This document shows, piece by piece, positions 13,401-22,060 of a stretch of DNA of 64,000 nucleotides. Under the pieces are notes generated by a model. It saw only the letters and a program-made list of their open reading frames with translations, had not been told where the DNA came from and did no database searches. Source of the DNA: Talpa occidentalis (lineage: Eukaryota > Chordata > Mammalia > Eulipotyphla > Talpidae); assembly GCF_014898055.3 (NCBI RefSeq), contig NW_023601433.1:49347876-49411875 (forward strand). The letters are read 5' to 3'. Within the stretch, counting starts at the first letter, position 1. The number at the start of each line of letters is the position of its first letter. Both the position numbers and the translations under genes were made by a program.

Positions 13401-16400
13401 TGAACTTTGTTAAATCTATTTTAACAAATCCACATTTAACTGAGTGTTTGCTGGCCTCAAATTAACTGAATGGCTAGAAAATCAGCCCTATTTTTCTTCT
13501 CCCACGTTTTAATGACGTGTAAGAGTATTACTGATGTCACTATATAACAATGTAAACACATAAAAACCTCATTTTTTTTTTACAACTTTATTGTCTGTGC
13601 TCTCAACTTTTCCCATATATAGTTATTCTCAAAAAATTTACTTTTTGAATTTTTATTACTGTAATCAAAAAAAAGAAACCAGGACTAAAGGCAACACAGA
13701 ACATTTTCCAGGTGGTCCCATTCTTAGCTCAGAGTACAGATAATTATGATGAGACACAGTTACACAAAGTATAACTAAAGTACAAATAGTTATGATGGAT
13801 GTATATATCCCATATATATGTGTATGTGTGTGGATATACATATTTCTAGAGTCCTAGTTCAGTAAGGATAGAGATTTTTATATTTTATGGATTTTTTTGC
13901 TGGCCCCTTTTAACCTTCTAAAATCAGTGGTGAGTCAGTATAAACTAGAATAATTTAGGAATGTGTTGGCACAAAGGAAGGGTACAGTGTTGGTTTATCA
14001 CTTTGAAACTTGGTTTGTGCTAATTTGATTCTTCATGTTATATTTAAACCATATTAAAGTTAGAATAACTGAATTTTACATGTAGTTTTTACATATGGGA
14101 TTAATCTTTTTTGAGTGCTAAGTGTTTTATGAAATGCTTATTTTCTTTCTTAAGCCATGAAGATGTCTAGCATAGATTCTTCAGAACAGAAAAAAACCAA
14201 GAAAAACTTAAAGAAGTTTCTTACTCGACGACCCACTTTGCAAGCTGTTCGTGAAAAAGGTTACATTAAAGGTTGGTAGAAGTGATATTTATGATTGTGA
14301 ACTTTGGTCATATTCAGAAGAAAGACATTTTAAAATTAAAATCTGAAAAATTCCAAACAGTAAAAATGTTCTCATTCATTCTTTGTTTAGTAAAGTTACC
14401 AGGTTCAGTGATTAAAATAAATGATTAAAATCTTTTTTCAATGTTCATAAAGTCTGTTTTAGCATTGAATGGTGTGGATATAAACCAAACGAGTTTTTAG
14501 AAACCTGTACCAGAGGAACTACATACATGTAATGGGTGGCAGATTTTAGGAGACATGACAATAACAATTCTTAGTTTTAAAATAAATAGCTTGGAAGAAA
14601 TTTTGAATAAATGATCACTAAGATGGTAGAAATAAAGGAGAAAAATATTGGACAGTCTCATTTTTGTTTGCTTTCAGTTCTCAGTTCAGGTAATTTTAAC
14701 ATTAGTACAAGGTGTTCTCTCCCCTCCAGTTACTTATACATTTATTATTTAACCTGTAAGTACTATAATGACCCAAGAAGATCTTTTCCTTAATAATATA
14801 CTGTAAATTCACATATACTTGATATACCTTTAGTTCTTATAAGCACCTTTAATTCCAGAATAAAATTTTCTTTCACATGACTCACAATATTGACATGTAC
14901 TCATAAATAAGATGTGGGTAAAGGTAATGTAATAAATGGCATACATCTATGTCTCTGATTATAAAGTTCCTAACAAAGCTCATTACTGGAATATCTGTAA
15001 AGTGTAAAATACACAAATAGGTTTTATTTAAAAGATATTTTAAGTTGCTAGGAAAAAGTTAAACTAATTGAGTCAAATTAGCAATCTTATAAATTATGGA
15101 TAAACATTTATTTCCAGATAATATGTATGATTTTAACATACTGAGTTTAGGACCGTAAGGAAAAAAAACCTGCCTGATAAATGAATAGAAATTGATGCTA
15201 ATTTTTTTCACTAGGCTTTTTCATTGAGAAATATTAACCATTGCTACTTTGCCATATTGTTTATCATTTCATATGTTTATTTACCTGAGCATGTTTTTTT
15301 TTATTTTTTTAATTTACAATTTTTATATTTTATTTATTTATTTTCTTTTTTTTAATTTAAATTTTATTTTTATATTCCCATACAATTACAACCCCCTTAT
15401 TTTGATCCCAATCCCTCCTTTCCCCACCCCCTCACCCCCCATAGAGTGTCTCTGGTTCATAGTTGTTTGTTGATTTTGATATTTTCTTTCTTATAGTTAT
15501 TCTTTTTCCTGGTCCCTTATTTAAGTTTTCTAGATTCCTGCTATAAGTGAGACCATCCGATATTTTTCTTTTTCTTTCTCGCTTATTTCGCTGAGTATGA
15601 TCCCTTCCAGCTCCATCCATGTTGCTGCAAATTGCATGTGTTTATCTTTTTTGAATGCTGAGTAATGCTCCATGGTGTATATGTACCACATCTTCTTGAT
15701 CCAGTCATCTAGTTTTGGGCATTTGGGTTGTTTCCAAAGCTTAGCTATTGTAAATAGTGCTGCTATAAACATAGGGGTGCAGGTGTTCTTTGGAATTGAT
15801 GTTTCTGTGTCCTTTGGGTAAATACCTAGGAGTGGAATTGCTGGATCATATGGAAGCTCTATGTTTAGTAAGTCAAGAAATCTCCACACAGCTCTCCATA
15901 GTGGTTGGATACCTGAGCATTTAAACACTAATGAGGCATTTCAAAATTGTTGGATTGCAGGATTAATAATAGAACAGGTTTGAAAATATATTTTGTATAA
16001 TCAGGTTTATAACATGATGGCCATGTACTTGCTTGATTTAATAGTTAAATTTTTTTTAATGTGGGCCTCCCTGGTGGCGCAGCGGGTTGAGTGCAGCGAA
16101 GCTGTCCGCAGCCTCTGCAGCACCAGTTCAAATTCCCGGTGGCCAGGGAGAAACCCACATGGCGTGGTAGACCTCTCCAGCCTCGCCCAGTGCTCTCCTT
16201 AGCAGTGTCTTCAGTCCATCTGCGTGTTCTGCTCCCCACTCTGTCTCTGGTGAATTCTCTCACCCTCCTGTGTCTTTGACCTGTACCCCGGTTCTTGTAT
16301 AAATAAATAAATCTTAAAGAAAAAAAATTTTTTAGTGTTTACTAAGTGCTAGACACGAACCTAGGTGCTTCGTATATCTCCTTGTGGAAGGTCCCTGCCA

Positions 16401-19400
16401 TCGTGAAGCTTGTCTAAAAATGACAGACGGACAAGATAATTTAAAATAGTTATAACTACTTTGAAGAATCTAACATGGTAATAAAATAGAGAGTGATCGA
16501 ATTGGGGTTATCTTAGGATGGTCAGAATGTTTTTCTAAGAAGCTGACTTTTTAGCTGAGACCAGAAGTGATGGGAAGGAACTCAATTTGGGTTAAGATTT
16601 AGTAGTAGAAAGTAATAAAATCTTTTGGGCAAGAATGAATTGTAGTATTCATGCAATTTAGTAAAGAAGGTATATGGAAATGAAATTGGAAGAGGTAGGC
16701 AGACTGTAGATCATAAAAGGTGTAAGTGTCTGGATATGAATACACTGAATATTTTTTATTGTACTACAATAGGTTTAGACATTTTGAGAACTAGATTTTA
16801 GCAAGGTGGTTAATTTCTTGAAATGAATCTTTCAGATCAGGTATTCGGAGCCAATCTTGCGAGTCTGTGTCAGAAGGAGAGTGGCACAGTGCCAAAATTT
16901 GTGAAGTTATGCATCGAACATGTTGAAGAATTTGGTAAGAAAATTTTATTTTAATGTTAATAAGTACATCAATACATCATTTTACCCTGGGATTTTTATA
17001 ATTTTAAGAAATGCAAAACTCAGATGTTAAGAAGAGCATCTTGTTTGCAAAAAGTTATATTTGTGCCTGTTTGAAATGAAAATTTTTGTAGGTATCAACT
17101 GAATATTCAGTAATTATGGTTTATTAGACATTTTGCCTTCTTTGAGCCCATTTGGAATTAGCGTTTGCTTAAAATAAAAGTGGTGATTGTGAACTGAGTT
17201 TATTAAGGAATGATTTGACAGTATGGAACATACGAGATTATATTTCTTTCATCTTATAATTAAAATATTATAATAAAATATACTTAACTATAAAGTATAT
17301 AAAAACAAATCCTTTTTGTCATTTCCTTTAATGTAAGTCTTAAAATGCTATTTTCATTGATTTTAACATGTTTATGATATACTAATTTTATATAAAGTAA
17401 TATGACTGCCATCACATTAACTTATATATCTGTATAGTAGCAAACACATCTTTCACAGTTAAAACATTTGCATAATTTTTAATTTAATTTCTACAGTTGA
17501 GATCTACTGTACTCTTGTGTTTTACTTTTCTTGTCAACATGACAAGAGACACCATGCTACTTGCCTTTATTTGAAGATAAATGAATACACATTAGATAAT
17601 GTGCTTTGTTAAATGTGTACAGCATTATCATTTAATGAATATTTGAATTTTTTTAGGCTTTGTGTGCGTTTCAAGTGATTCTGTTCTACTTATAAAAGAA
17701 ATGATTAAACTATCAAACTATTAGCTTAGGTTACGTTTATTTATTATGATTGATTAGTATGACAAGCACTTGTAAAGGGGTTCTTTAACATGTGAATTTA
17801 CATTATCAAAAGGTTATGAAAAAATGGTTGGAATGATTTTCTCTATTGGCTTCCTTTACCTTTTGAGTGATCCCCAGGTAGTTGCAGAAGTTTATCTTAA
17901 AATTGTTAGTGTTTCAAGTTTTATGAGATGATTTCCTTGAGGTGCTCCACAGTTTACAGGATAAACAAAATAGAATTGTTGCTATTTATTTAAGAGTTCA
18001 GATTGAATCTTTACCCCTCTCTAGTCTGTATGAAAAGCAATTTAGAGAAAAAGAGTGTTTGCCCATATGATTTTTAGGATAATGTTAACAAGAATTCTAA
18101 AACATGCAGGCATCTTTAGAAGCAGCAAACAAATACTTTAAACAAAAAAATTTTTTTTTGTTTTTTATGTTATTACCTTAGGTTTGGATGTTGATGGGAT
18201 ATACAGAGTAAGTGGCAACCTTGCAGTGATCCAGAAGTTGAGATTTGCAGTCAATCATGGTAAGATCATATTCCTTTTTGTTATAGCCAGAGTCATCACC
18301 TATACTATTGGAATTAACGTGATTTTTTTTAAATTTCCTATTCCTGTTGTTTTTCAGATGAGAAATTGGATTTGAATGATAGTAAATGGGAAGATATTCA
18401 TGTCATTACTGGAGCACTCAAAATGTTTTTTCGAGAATTACCAGAACCCCTTTTTACATTTAATCATTTTAATGATTTTGTTAATGCAATTAGTAAGTAT
18501 GTCATTCCACTCAGTTTTTTCCTAAATATTGAAAATCTTCTGTACAGAGTAAGCTTACATTACATCCCGTTCAATCTTATTTTAAACAAGCATTTTTCCA
18601 GAGTATTTGTTTTACTCCAGAAAATTTAAATGTGACCACCAGATGTCACTGTGTGTTACTAAATACCATGTTCTAAAATATGTCACAGCTTTCAGTTTCA
18701 TGCAAAATCTCTAGTTACTGTCTTTTTCTTCCCTCCCAGAACAAGAACCAAGACAACGAGTGGCTGCTGTTAAGGACTTAATCAAACAGTTGCCAAAGCC
18801 AAATCAAGATACAATGCAGATTCTTTTTAGACATCTAAAAAGGTAAGAGTGTCTCACTACAATAAAGAAGTAATATAGGGGAGTAAAAAGTAAGAGAACT
18901 ATATAGTTCTCTATTACTATATGGTGTAATTTCCATGGGGTCAGGGTAAATCAAAGATTCAGATGCCAACTATGCTACTTGCTGTCTTTAAGTTGAAAAA
19001 GGTAACTCAATTCCTGGAAGCCTTAAGTCCCTTATAGGTAAAGTGGTTTGGTATGAAGAATACATTAATGTAGATATTATATGTATATAATGCATAGCAT
19101 GTAATTGGTATTCAAAATTGTTGCTAAAATTAATGTGAAGATGATATTAGTTACTAAAGGGGGGATATTAAATTACCTTAAAAGAAAGCCACCGTGGCTC
19201 TAAGTTACTAGATTGCTACTTAAACAACTGATTTTTTTTCTTCTGATAGGATAAATGATCCTAGTGAGAGAGAGCTTTTAAAAAAACATAAAATAAGTTG
19301 AAAGTTTAATCTCTATGATGTAATATTTTCCCTCATCAACCTAATGGAGTAATCATTGATATCTGGAATTGTAATTCATATTTAAGTCCATGTTTCAGTT

Positions 19401-19837
19401 TAAACACTGAGCAAAAATATGAAACATTTAAATTGGTTAGAATATATATATATATAGTTATATCTGTCAGCTGTGTTTATCCAAAAGAAAGCTTCAAAGG
19501 GCATTGGAACTGATTTCTATTTGGTTAAGTAGTTTTTATGTACCTTAGGAAAATGAGCATTATTTCTCTTTTTTAAATGAAAACTGTTCTTGTTTGTAAA
19601 ATTTGAAATTTCCTTCTCTAATTTTTATTTCCTCTTTTAATGATTTCTTTTTTCCCCTTTAGAGTCATAGAAAATGGAGAAAAGAACCGAATGACCTATC
19701 AGAGTATAGCAATTGTTTTTGGCCCTACTCTGTTAAAGCCAGAGAAAGAGACTGGTAATATAGCAGTTCATACTGTCTACCAAAATCAGATTGTAGAATT
19801 AATTCTTCTGGAATTAAGTTCCATTTTTGGACGTTGA
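4362..19837 (+). CDS. ARHGAP12: ARHGAP12, 3' half (ten exons, C-terminal 363 residues)
   Basis: Rho GTPase-activating protein 12 stimulates GTP hydrolysis by Rac/Rho-type GTPases at the cell cortex and junctions (family knowledge). Ten exons with GT donors and AG acceptors (4362-4443, 10497-10598, 11387-11485, 12369-12471, 14155-14271, 16836-16934, 18182-18259, 18358-18492, 18740-18842, 19663-19837) join with matching phases into one open frame of 363 codons plus TGA. Domain order is PH (about the first 95 residues), a charged linker with a basic KKTKKNLKKFLTRR segment, then RhoGAP to the end. The protein finishes LELSSIFGR. The family protein is about 846 residues, so roughly residues 484-846 are here and the SH3/WW half lies upstream. 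No frameshift or premature stop is seen. ARHGAP15, ARHGAP27 and ARHGAP9 are paralogues; I prefer ARHGAP12 from the linker and C-terminus as remembered. I see no exon in 1-4361. Confidence 0.93.
4532..4563. repeat. 32-bp perfect palindrome
   Basis: Half-site TGAATACTAGCCATAG is followed with no spacer by its exact reverse complement. It lies in the intron 89 bp after the 4362-4443 exon. Not part of any repeat I recognise. Confidence 0.95.
4790..4950 (-). mobile_element. MIR-like ancient SINE fragment
   Basis: The order GATAAAATGAGG, ACTTAACTTGCTCAAGTC, AGTAAGTGGCAGA matches the reverse of the MIR core region with heavy divergence. Confidence 0.5.
5491..5831 (+). mobile_element. tRNA-derived SINE, young type, + strand
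   Basis: Head GGCTTCCCCGGTGGCGCAGA; B box GGTTCGATCCCCGG. It ends in an unusually long, A-rich tail (5780-5830). A 16-bp target duplication AAAATTGAATGAAGAG lies at 5475-5490 and 5832-5847, and an older SINE starts directly after the second copy. The 147 to 155-codon ORFs on both strands are read through the SINE. Confidence 0.95.
5848..6130 (+). mobile_element. tRNA-derived SINE, older type, + strand
   Basis: Starts GGCCTTCTTGCTGGTGCAAG, GGGTTAAGTCTCAGCAC and AACCCATGTGGCACAGCAGA, as in the older subfamily, ending GCATAAATAAGTAAAATAAG. It abuts the younger SINE: the younger one inserted exactly at its 5' boundary. Confidence 0.85.
6619..6853 (-). mobile_element. L1 3' end, minus strand, 5'-truncated
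   Basis: It carries the L1 3' UTR in reverse (TTTTTACATCATTTTTCATT, then TTTTGCACAATGTATGCATT) up to the ORF2 end (CTTTTTCCTGGTCCGTTATT). A 14-bp target duplication GAAATCATAGAATT lies at 6605-6618 and 6854-6867. Confidence 0.93.
7729..8024 (-). mobile_element. tRNA-derived SINE, young type, minus strand
   Basis: Poly-T then AAAGATTTATTTATT at the left; the head in reverse (GCGCCACCGGGGAGGCCC) at the right. A 14-bp target duplication TGAAGTTCTGTGTT lies at 7715-7728 and 8025-8038. Near-consensus, so recent. Confidence 0.95.
8555..8722 (-). mobile_element. MER20-like hAT DNA transposon
   Basis: AATGTCTCCAGACATTGCCA followed by ATGTCACCTGGGAACAAAG and TTGAGAATCACT matches the reverse of MER20 as I know it, and AGATAATTCTTTGTTGTAG fits its other half. 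It lies in an ARHGAP12 intron. MER20 copies are known in some mammals as endometrial enhancers; no such role is shown here. Confidence 0.7.
9395..9520 (+). mobile_element. Older-type SINE, 3' fragment only
   Basis: Only the 3' part is present: GGTGAAGACAGGGACCTCTC, then CCTCTAGGCTACACCCCAAT and TGCATAAATACACAAAAATA. The tRNA head is missing, so it is a truncated or decayed copy. Confidence 0.7.
10497..10598 (+). CDS. ARHGAP12: ARHGAP12 exon: PH domain, middle
   Basis: Acceptor ATGAAG, donor GTAACA. It encodes 34 residues starting FGSNQSKPEFTVDLKGATIE in phase 0 at both ends. The ATG at 10491 lies in the acceptor region and is not a start codon. The VDLKGATIE strand and following lysine-rich loop fit a PH-domain beta5-beta6 segment. 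Confidence 0.93.
11387..11485 (+). CDS. ARHGAP12: ARHGAP12 exon: PH domain, C-terminal helix
   Basis: Acceptor CTAAAG, donor GTAAGT, 33 codons, phase 0 at both ends. It ends with DTVINDWFKVLSSTINNQ, which holds the invariant Trp of the PH-domain C-terminal helix. Confidence 0.93.
12369..12471 (+). CDS. ARHGAP12: ARHGAP12 exon: acidic linker
   Basis: Acceptor CAATAG, donor GTAAGT. It encodes a charged linker (TTESDEAIEEETPDSPGIEK then lysine-rich) between PH and RhoGAP and ends one base into a serine codon. A second AG seven bases in would break the frame, so 12369 is chosen. An SP site in the acidic stretch could be phosphorylated (inference). Confidence 0.88.
12837..13174 (-). mobile_element. 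tRNA-derived SINE, young type, minus strand, expanded tail
   Basis: The head in reverse ends CCACCGGGGAGGCC. A 15-bp target duplication CTCGGTAGAATTTTA lies at 12822-12836 and 13175-13189. The tail (12837-12910) has expanded into mixed TTTTA/TTTG repeats. An extra tandem GGGAGCAGAGCA unit sits at about 12977-13000. Confidence 0.95.
14155..14271 (+). CDS. ARHGAP12: ARHGAP12 exon: basic segment before RhoGAP
   Basis: Acceptor CTTAAG, donor GTTGGT (weaker than the other donors). It encodes KMSSIDSSEQKKTKKNLKKF and LTRRPTLQAVREKGYIK. The basic stretch may touch membrane or GTPase (inference). In-frame joins on both sides confirm the ends. Confidence 0.92.
15293..15910 (-). mobile_element. L1 3' end with ORF2 C-terminus, minus strand
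   Basis: Poly-T-rich 3' end at 15293-15360. The minus strand (15530-15928) then encodes the ORF2 C-terminus with [20 protein letters not shown] and [20 protein letters not shown]. 5'-truncated. The direct repeat ACCTGAGCAT at 15283-15292 and 15911-15920 marks the target site. Type without the TGATGTAAAAAATA 3' segment. Confidence 0.92.
16063..16326 (+). mobile_element. tRNA-derived SINE, intermediate type, + strand
   Basis: Head GGGCCTCCCTGGTGGCGCAG; the body is mixed (AACCCACATGGCGTGGTAGA as in the older type, GAATTCTCTCACCCTCCTG as in the younger). Tail TATAAATAAATAAATC. Flank repeats are only A/T-rich. Confidence 0.9.
16836..16934 (+). CDS. ARHGAP12: ARHGAP12 exon: start of RhoGAP domain
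   Basis: Acceptor TTTCAG, donor GTAAGA. It encodes VFGANLASLCQRESGTVPKF then VKLCIEHVEEF. This is the first helix of RhoGAP, with the VPKFV motif that precedes the catalytic loop. Confidence 0.94.
18182..18259 (+). CDS. ARHGAP12: ARHGAP12 exon: RhoGAP arginine finger
   Basis: Acceptor CCTTAG, donor GTAAGA, 78 bp. It encodes GLDVDGIYRVSGNLAVIQKL; the Arg in GIYRVSG is the catalytic arginine finger of RhoGAP domains, and it is intact. The following intron (18260-18357) is only 98 bp, by far the shortest here. Confidence 0.95.
18358..18492 (+). CDS. ARHGAP12: ARHGAP12 exon: RhoGAP core
   Basis: Acceptor TTTCAG, donor GTAAGT, 135 bp. It encodes WEDIHVITGALKMFFRELPE and PLFTFNHFNDFVNAI. The LKMFFRELPEPL motif is the hallmark of the second conserved box of RhoGAP. 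Confidence 0.95.
18740..18842 (+). CDS. ARHGAP12: ARHGAP12 exon: RhoGAP, helices before the last box
   Basis: Acceptor TCCCAG, donor GTAAGA. It encodes QEPRQRVAAVKDLIKQLPKP and NQDTMQILFRHLK, the LPxxNxxTLxxLxxHL-type helix pair of RhoGAP. It ends two bases into an arginine codon completed by the last exon. Confidence 0.94.
19663..19837 (+). CDS. ARHGAP12: ARHGAP12 last coding exon and stop
   Basis: Acceptor CTTTAG. It encodes NRMTYQSIAIVFGPTLLKPE, then a C-terminal helix ending SSIFGR and TGA. The VFGPTLL box is intact. Where many RhoGAPs have Asn-Leu (MTxxNLAxVFGP) this protein has Ser-Ile, which I believe is shared by the ARHGAP12/15 subfamily rather than a local defect. Confidence 0.95.
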
Positions 19838-20639
19838 CTCTTACTGAAGACAACCTGTGTAATAGAAGCTGGATTCCATCAGATTTGAAATTCTTATTCA
19901 TGATGTTTTTTATTTTTGGACCAAGCAGTGACTTTGATTTTGCACTTTTTTGAGGGATCAGAAGGGAGTGAGAGAGTCAAGCAAGATATCTATTAGGCCC
20001 TCATATTTGCTGCTTTGTTGCAAGTTGATATAACTATGTGTGATTTGAATTAATTTTATTCTGAATGCTTACATTTCATACTCTGAATTTCAGTAAAGAT
20101 TAAAACTTGTGATTATTACCAGTCATATACACTGGATAATTTGGTAAGAAGACTACAGTTGTGATTTTTTTTTTTCCTCTCAAACTGGATAATTGCAGAG
20201 CATCTTCTCATGATTCATTATGGTCATCACTTGATAGACAGTACTTAGTGTCAGTTAAATTGAAAACTCTCTTGGGCATTTTAAACAAAGAAAGTATATC
20301 CATTTTGAAAACCTGTGTATTTCTTTTTCAGGGTGTCTGCATGCAATGGCAGTCTAAGTGCTAAGATTCATTATAACTCAAATATCCCCTAATGAAGGCT
20401 TGCTGTCTTTTTCTGTGTTGTGCAGCATCCTTATCAGATATCTTAGTTGCTTGTTTGGGCAGCACACTAATGTTACTTAAAACACTGTGATATATTGGAG
20501 TTTAATTTAGCATAAGTCAGTTCAGGGTATTTTTGGGTTGTCTGTGCTACACTGATTTGTAGCTAGCAACCCTAATTATATCTAGTGCCATACTGAGTTC
20601 TTGGTATGACCCTGTGGAAACATTGTTTGATGTGTAAAT

Positions 20640-20669
20640 ATAAGCTAAAGACTTAATGTCTTAGCTTAT
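20640..20669 (+). other. Stem-loop in ARHGAP12 3' UTR
   Basis: ATAAGCTAAAGAC and GTCTTAGCTTAT can pair over 12 bp with one bulged A around a 5-base loop. This could be an RNA-binding element, or chance in AT-rich DNA. Confidence 0.6.
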
Positions 20670-21078
20670 GTATATAATTGTGTTGTATAGTCTCAGAGTA
20701 CATTCTAACCTTACATTTCTAATCTTTATATTGGTACTCTTTTCTGTGAATATTAGGTTTCCTCCAGAATTATGCTGTTATTTGAGAAAGTTAACTGTGT
20801 GCACTTTTAGATTTTAATTACATTTACAGGCAAATCACTGTAATACAAATGGTACTGGAAAAATACTGACTAGACTTGCTAAATGGTAAATGCACTACAA
20901 GAGAAACCTTTTAGGTTATTTAATATGTACAGAATACATTAGAAAAAAATTATTACAGAATTCTAACTGCAGTATGAATAGTGGAAACCCATATGTAAAT
21001 TAGATGGATGTCAGGTGGAAATGACATTGCTAAATTTGAGGAGTTCTTTTTACGTTACTAATGTAGATTGATTTGTAT

Positions 21079-21084
21079 AATAAA
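21079..21084 (+). promoter_or_regulatory. Poly(A) signal AATAAA, candidate 1
   Basis: Canonical hexamer 1.24 kb after the ARHGAP12 stop, in TGTATAATAAAACAGG. Pairs with a second hexamer about 100 bases on; either could end a short 3' UTR. Confidence 0.4.
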
Positions 21085-21184
21085 ACAGGGTTTGGAAGAT
21101 TTTGTTACAGAGAGCATGGTCTGTTGAAAATTTTTTTTAATGTATTTTTCTAGATTAACTGCTGTATATGAAATGTCTAATCTT

Positions 21185-21190
21185 AATAAA
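21185..21190 (+). promoter_or_regulatory. Poly(A) signal AATAAA, candidate 2
   Basis: Canonical hexamer with a T-rich stretch (ATTTTTTTCC) about 25 bases downstream, a usual arrangement for cleavage. Confidence 0.5.
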
Positions 21191-22036
21191 GAAAACTATA
21201 AGAGGTTTAGAGATTTTTTTCCATTGAAAATGCGCATTTTGGTTCTTAATTTTTTTTGGTTGGTTTTGCTTTTTGTTTTTGCTACCATCATACTCTTAGA
21301 CATCATTTAAAAAAAGTCATCTGAATCCAGTATTTCCTGTGGCAAGTATATTTTCCTTATTTCATACTGTTTCTCCTAATGCCATGCCAACAGTCTCCCC
21401 CATTGCCCCCACTTTTAATTTCTTAATACGTATTTGAAAATGAATGATTGTAACCAAGACTCTTTTTCGTAGAATTTTATTTATAATTTACAGATTGCCT
21501 TCCACGGGAACAAGTATTTTTTGTATGATTTATCTGAATAACTCTCACCTGAGTTTTGTGGTGAAGTATTGTTTGTTGTTGTGATCTTGTTAAATTGATA
21601 CAAACCAAGCTACTTGATAGTTTTGGGCAGAGAGAAAAAGTCCCCAAATAATGCTTACAGAATGTTTATATTTGCCTAAAGATGTCCTTAATAATACAGT
21701 ATGCTTTAGGACTGGCTTATAATGTATGCCAGGATAACAACTAAAATCAGTGATATTCTTTCTTTTGGTAATTATAGACATGTCAAAAGATTAAATTTGT
21801 CATGTATTTCTTATTTCAAAGTACACATGAGTGTCTGTGAAGTCTTAAATGTTTTGTTAGTCTACAGATAATCAGTTTATTGTAATATTATTGTGTATGT
21901 ATGCTGAGATCAATGTCTTGTGTTTTCATCATTTGTGAATTAAAATTCTCACTTGTTTTTTTTTGTAATAACAAAACCAGTAATATTTTCCTGTCTTGAA
22001 AGCTTGATTTTTAGTAGAAAATGCATTAAAGGCTAA

Positions 22037-22042
22037 AATAAA
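22037..22042 (+). promoter_or_regulatory. Poly(A) signal AATAAA, candidate 3
   Basis: Canonical hexamer followed at once by GT-rich sequence (TTGTCTGTGG), matching a cleavage-factor binding region. A likely distal end of the ARHGAP12 transcript. Confidence 0.5.
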
Positions 22043-22060
22043 TTGTCTGTGGAAGTTCAT

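Larger units (their letters stand above)
19838..22060 (+). other. ARHGAP12: ARHGAP12 3' UTR (probable extent)
   Basis: AT-rich DNA follows the stop without any splice-like or coding pattern and holds AATAAA signals at 21079, 21185 and 22037. A UTR of 1.2 to 2.2 kb is plausible for this gene. It contains a stem-loop at 20640-20669. The exact end cannot be fixed without transcript data. Confidence 0.65.

Noticed and set aside
20450..20490. U6 snRNA-like start (TTGTTTGGGCAGCACACTAA)
   Set aside because: Similarity to the U6 5' end stops after about 20 bases; no internal U6 sequence or terminator follows.
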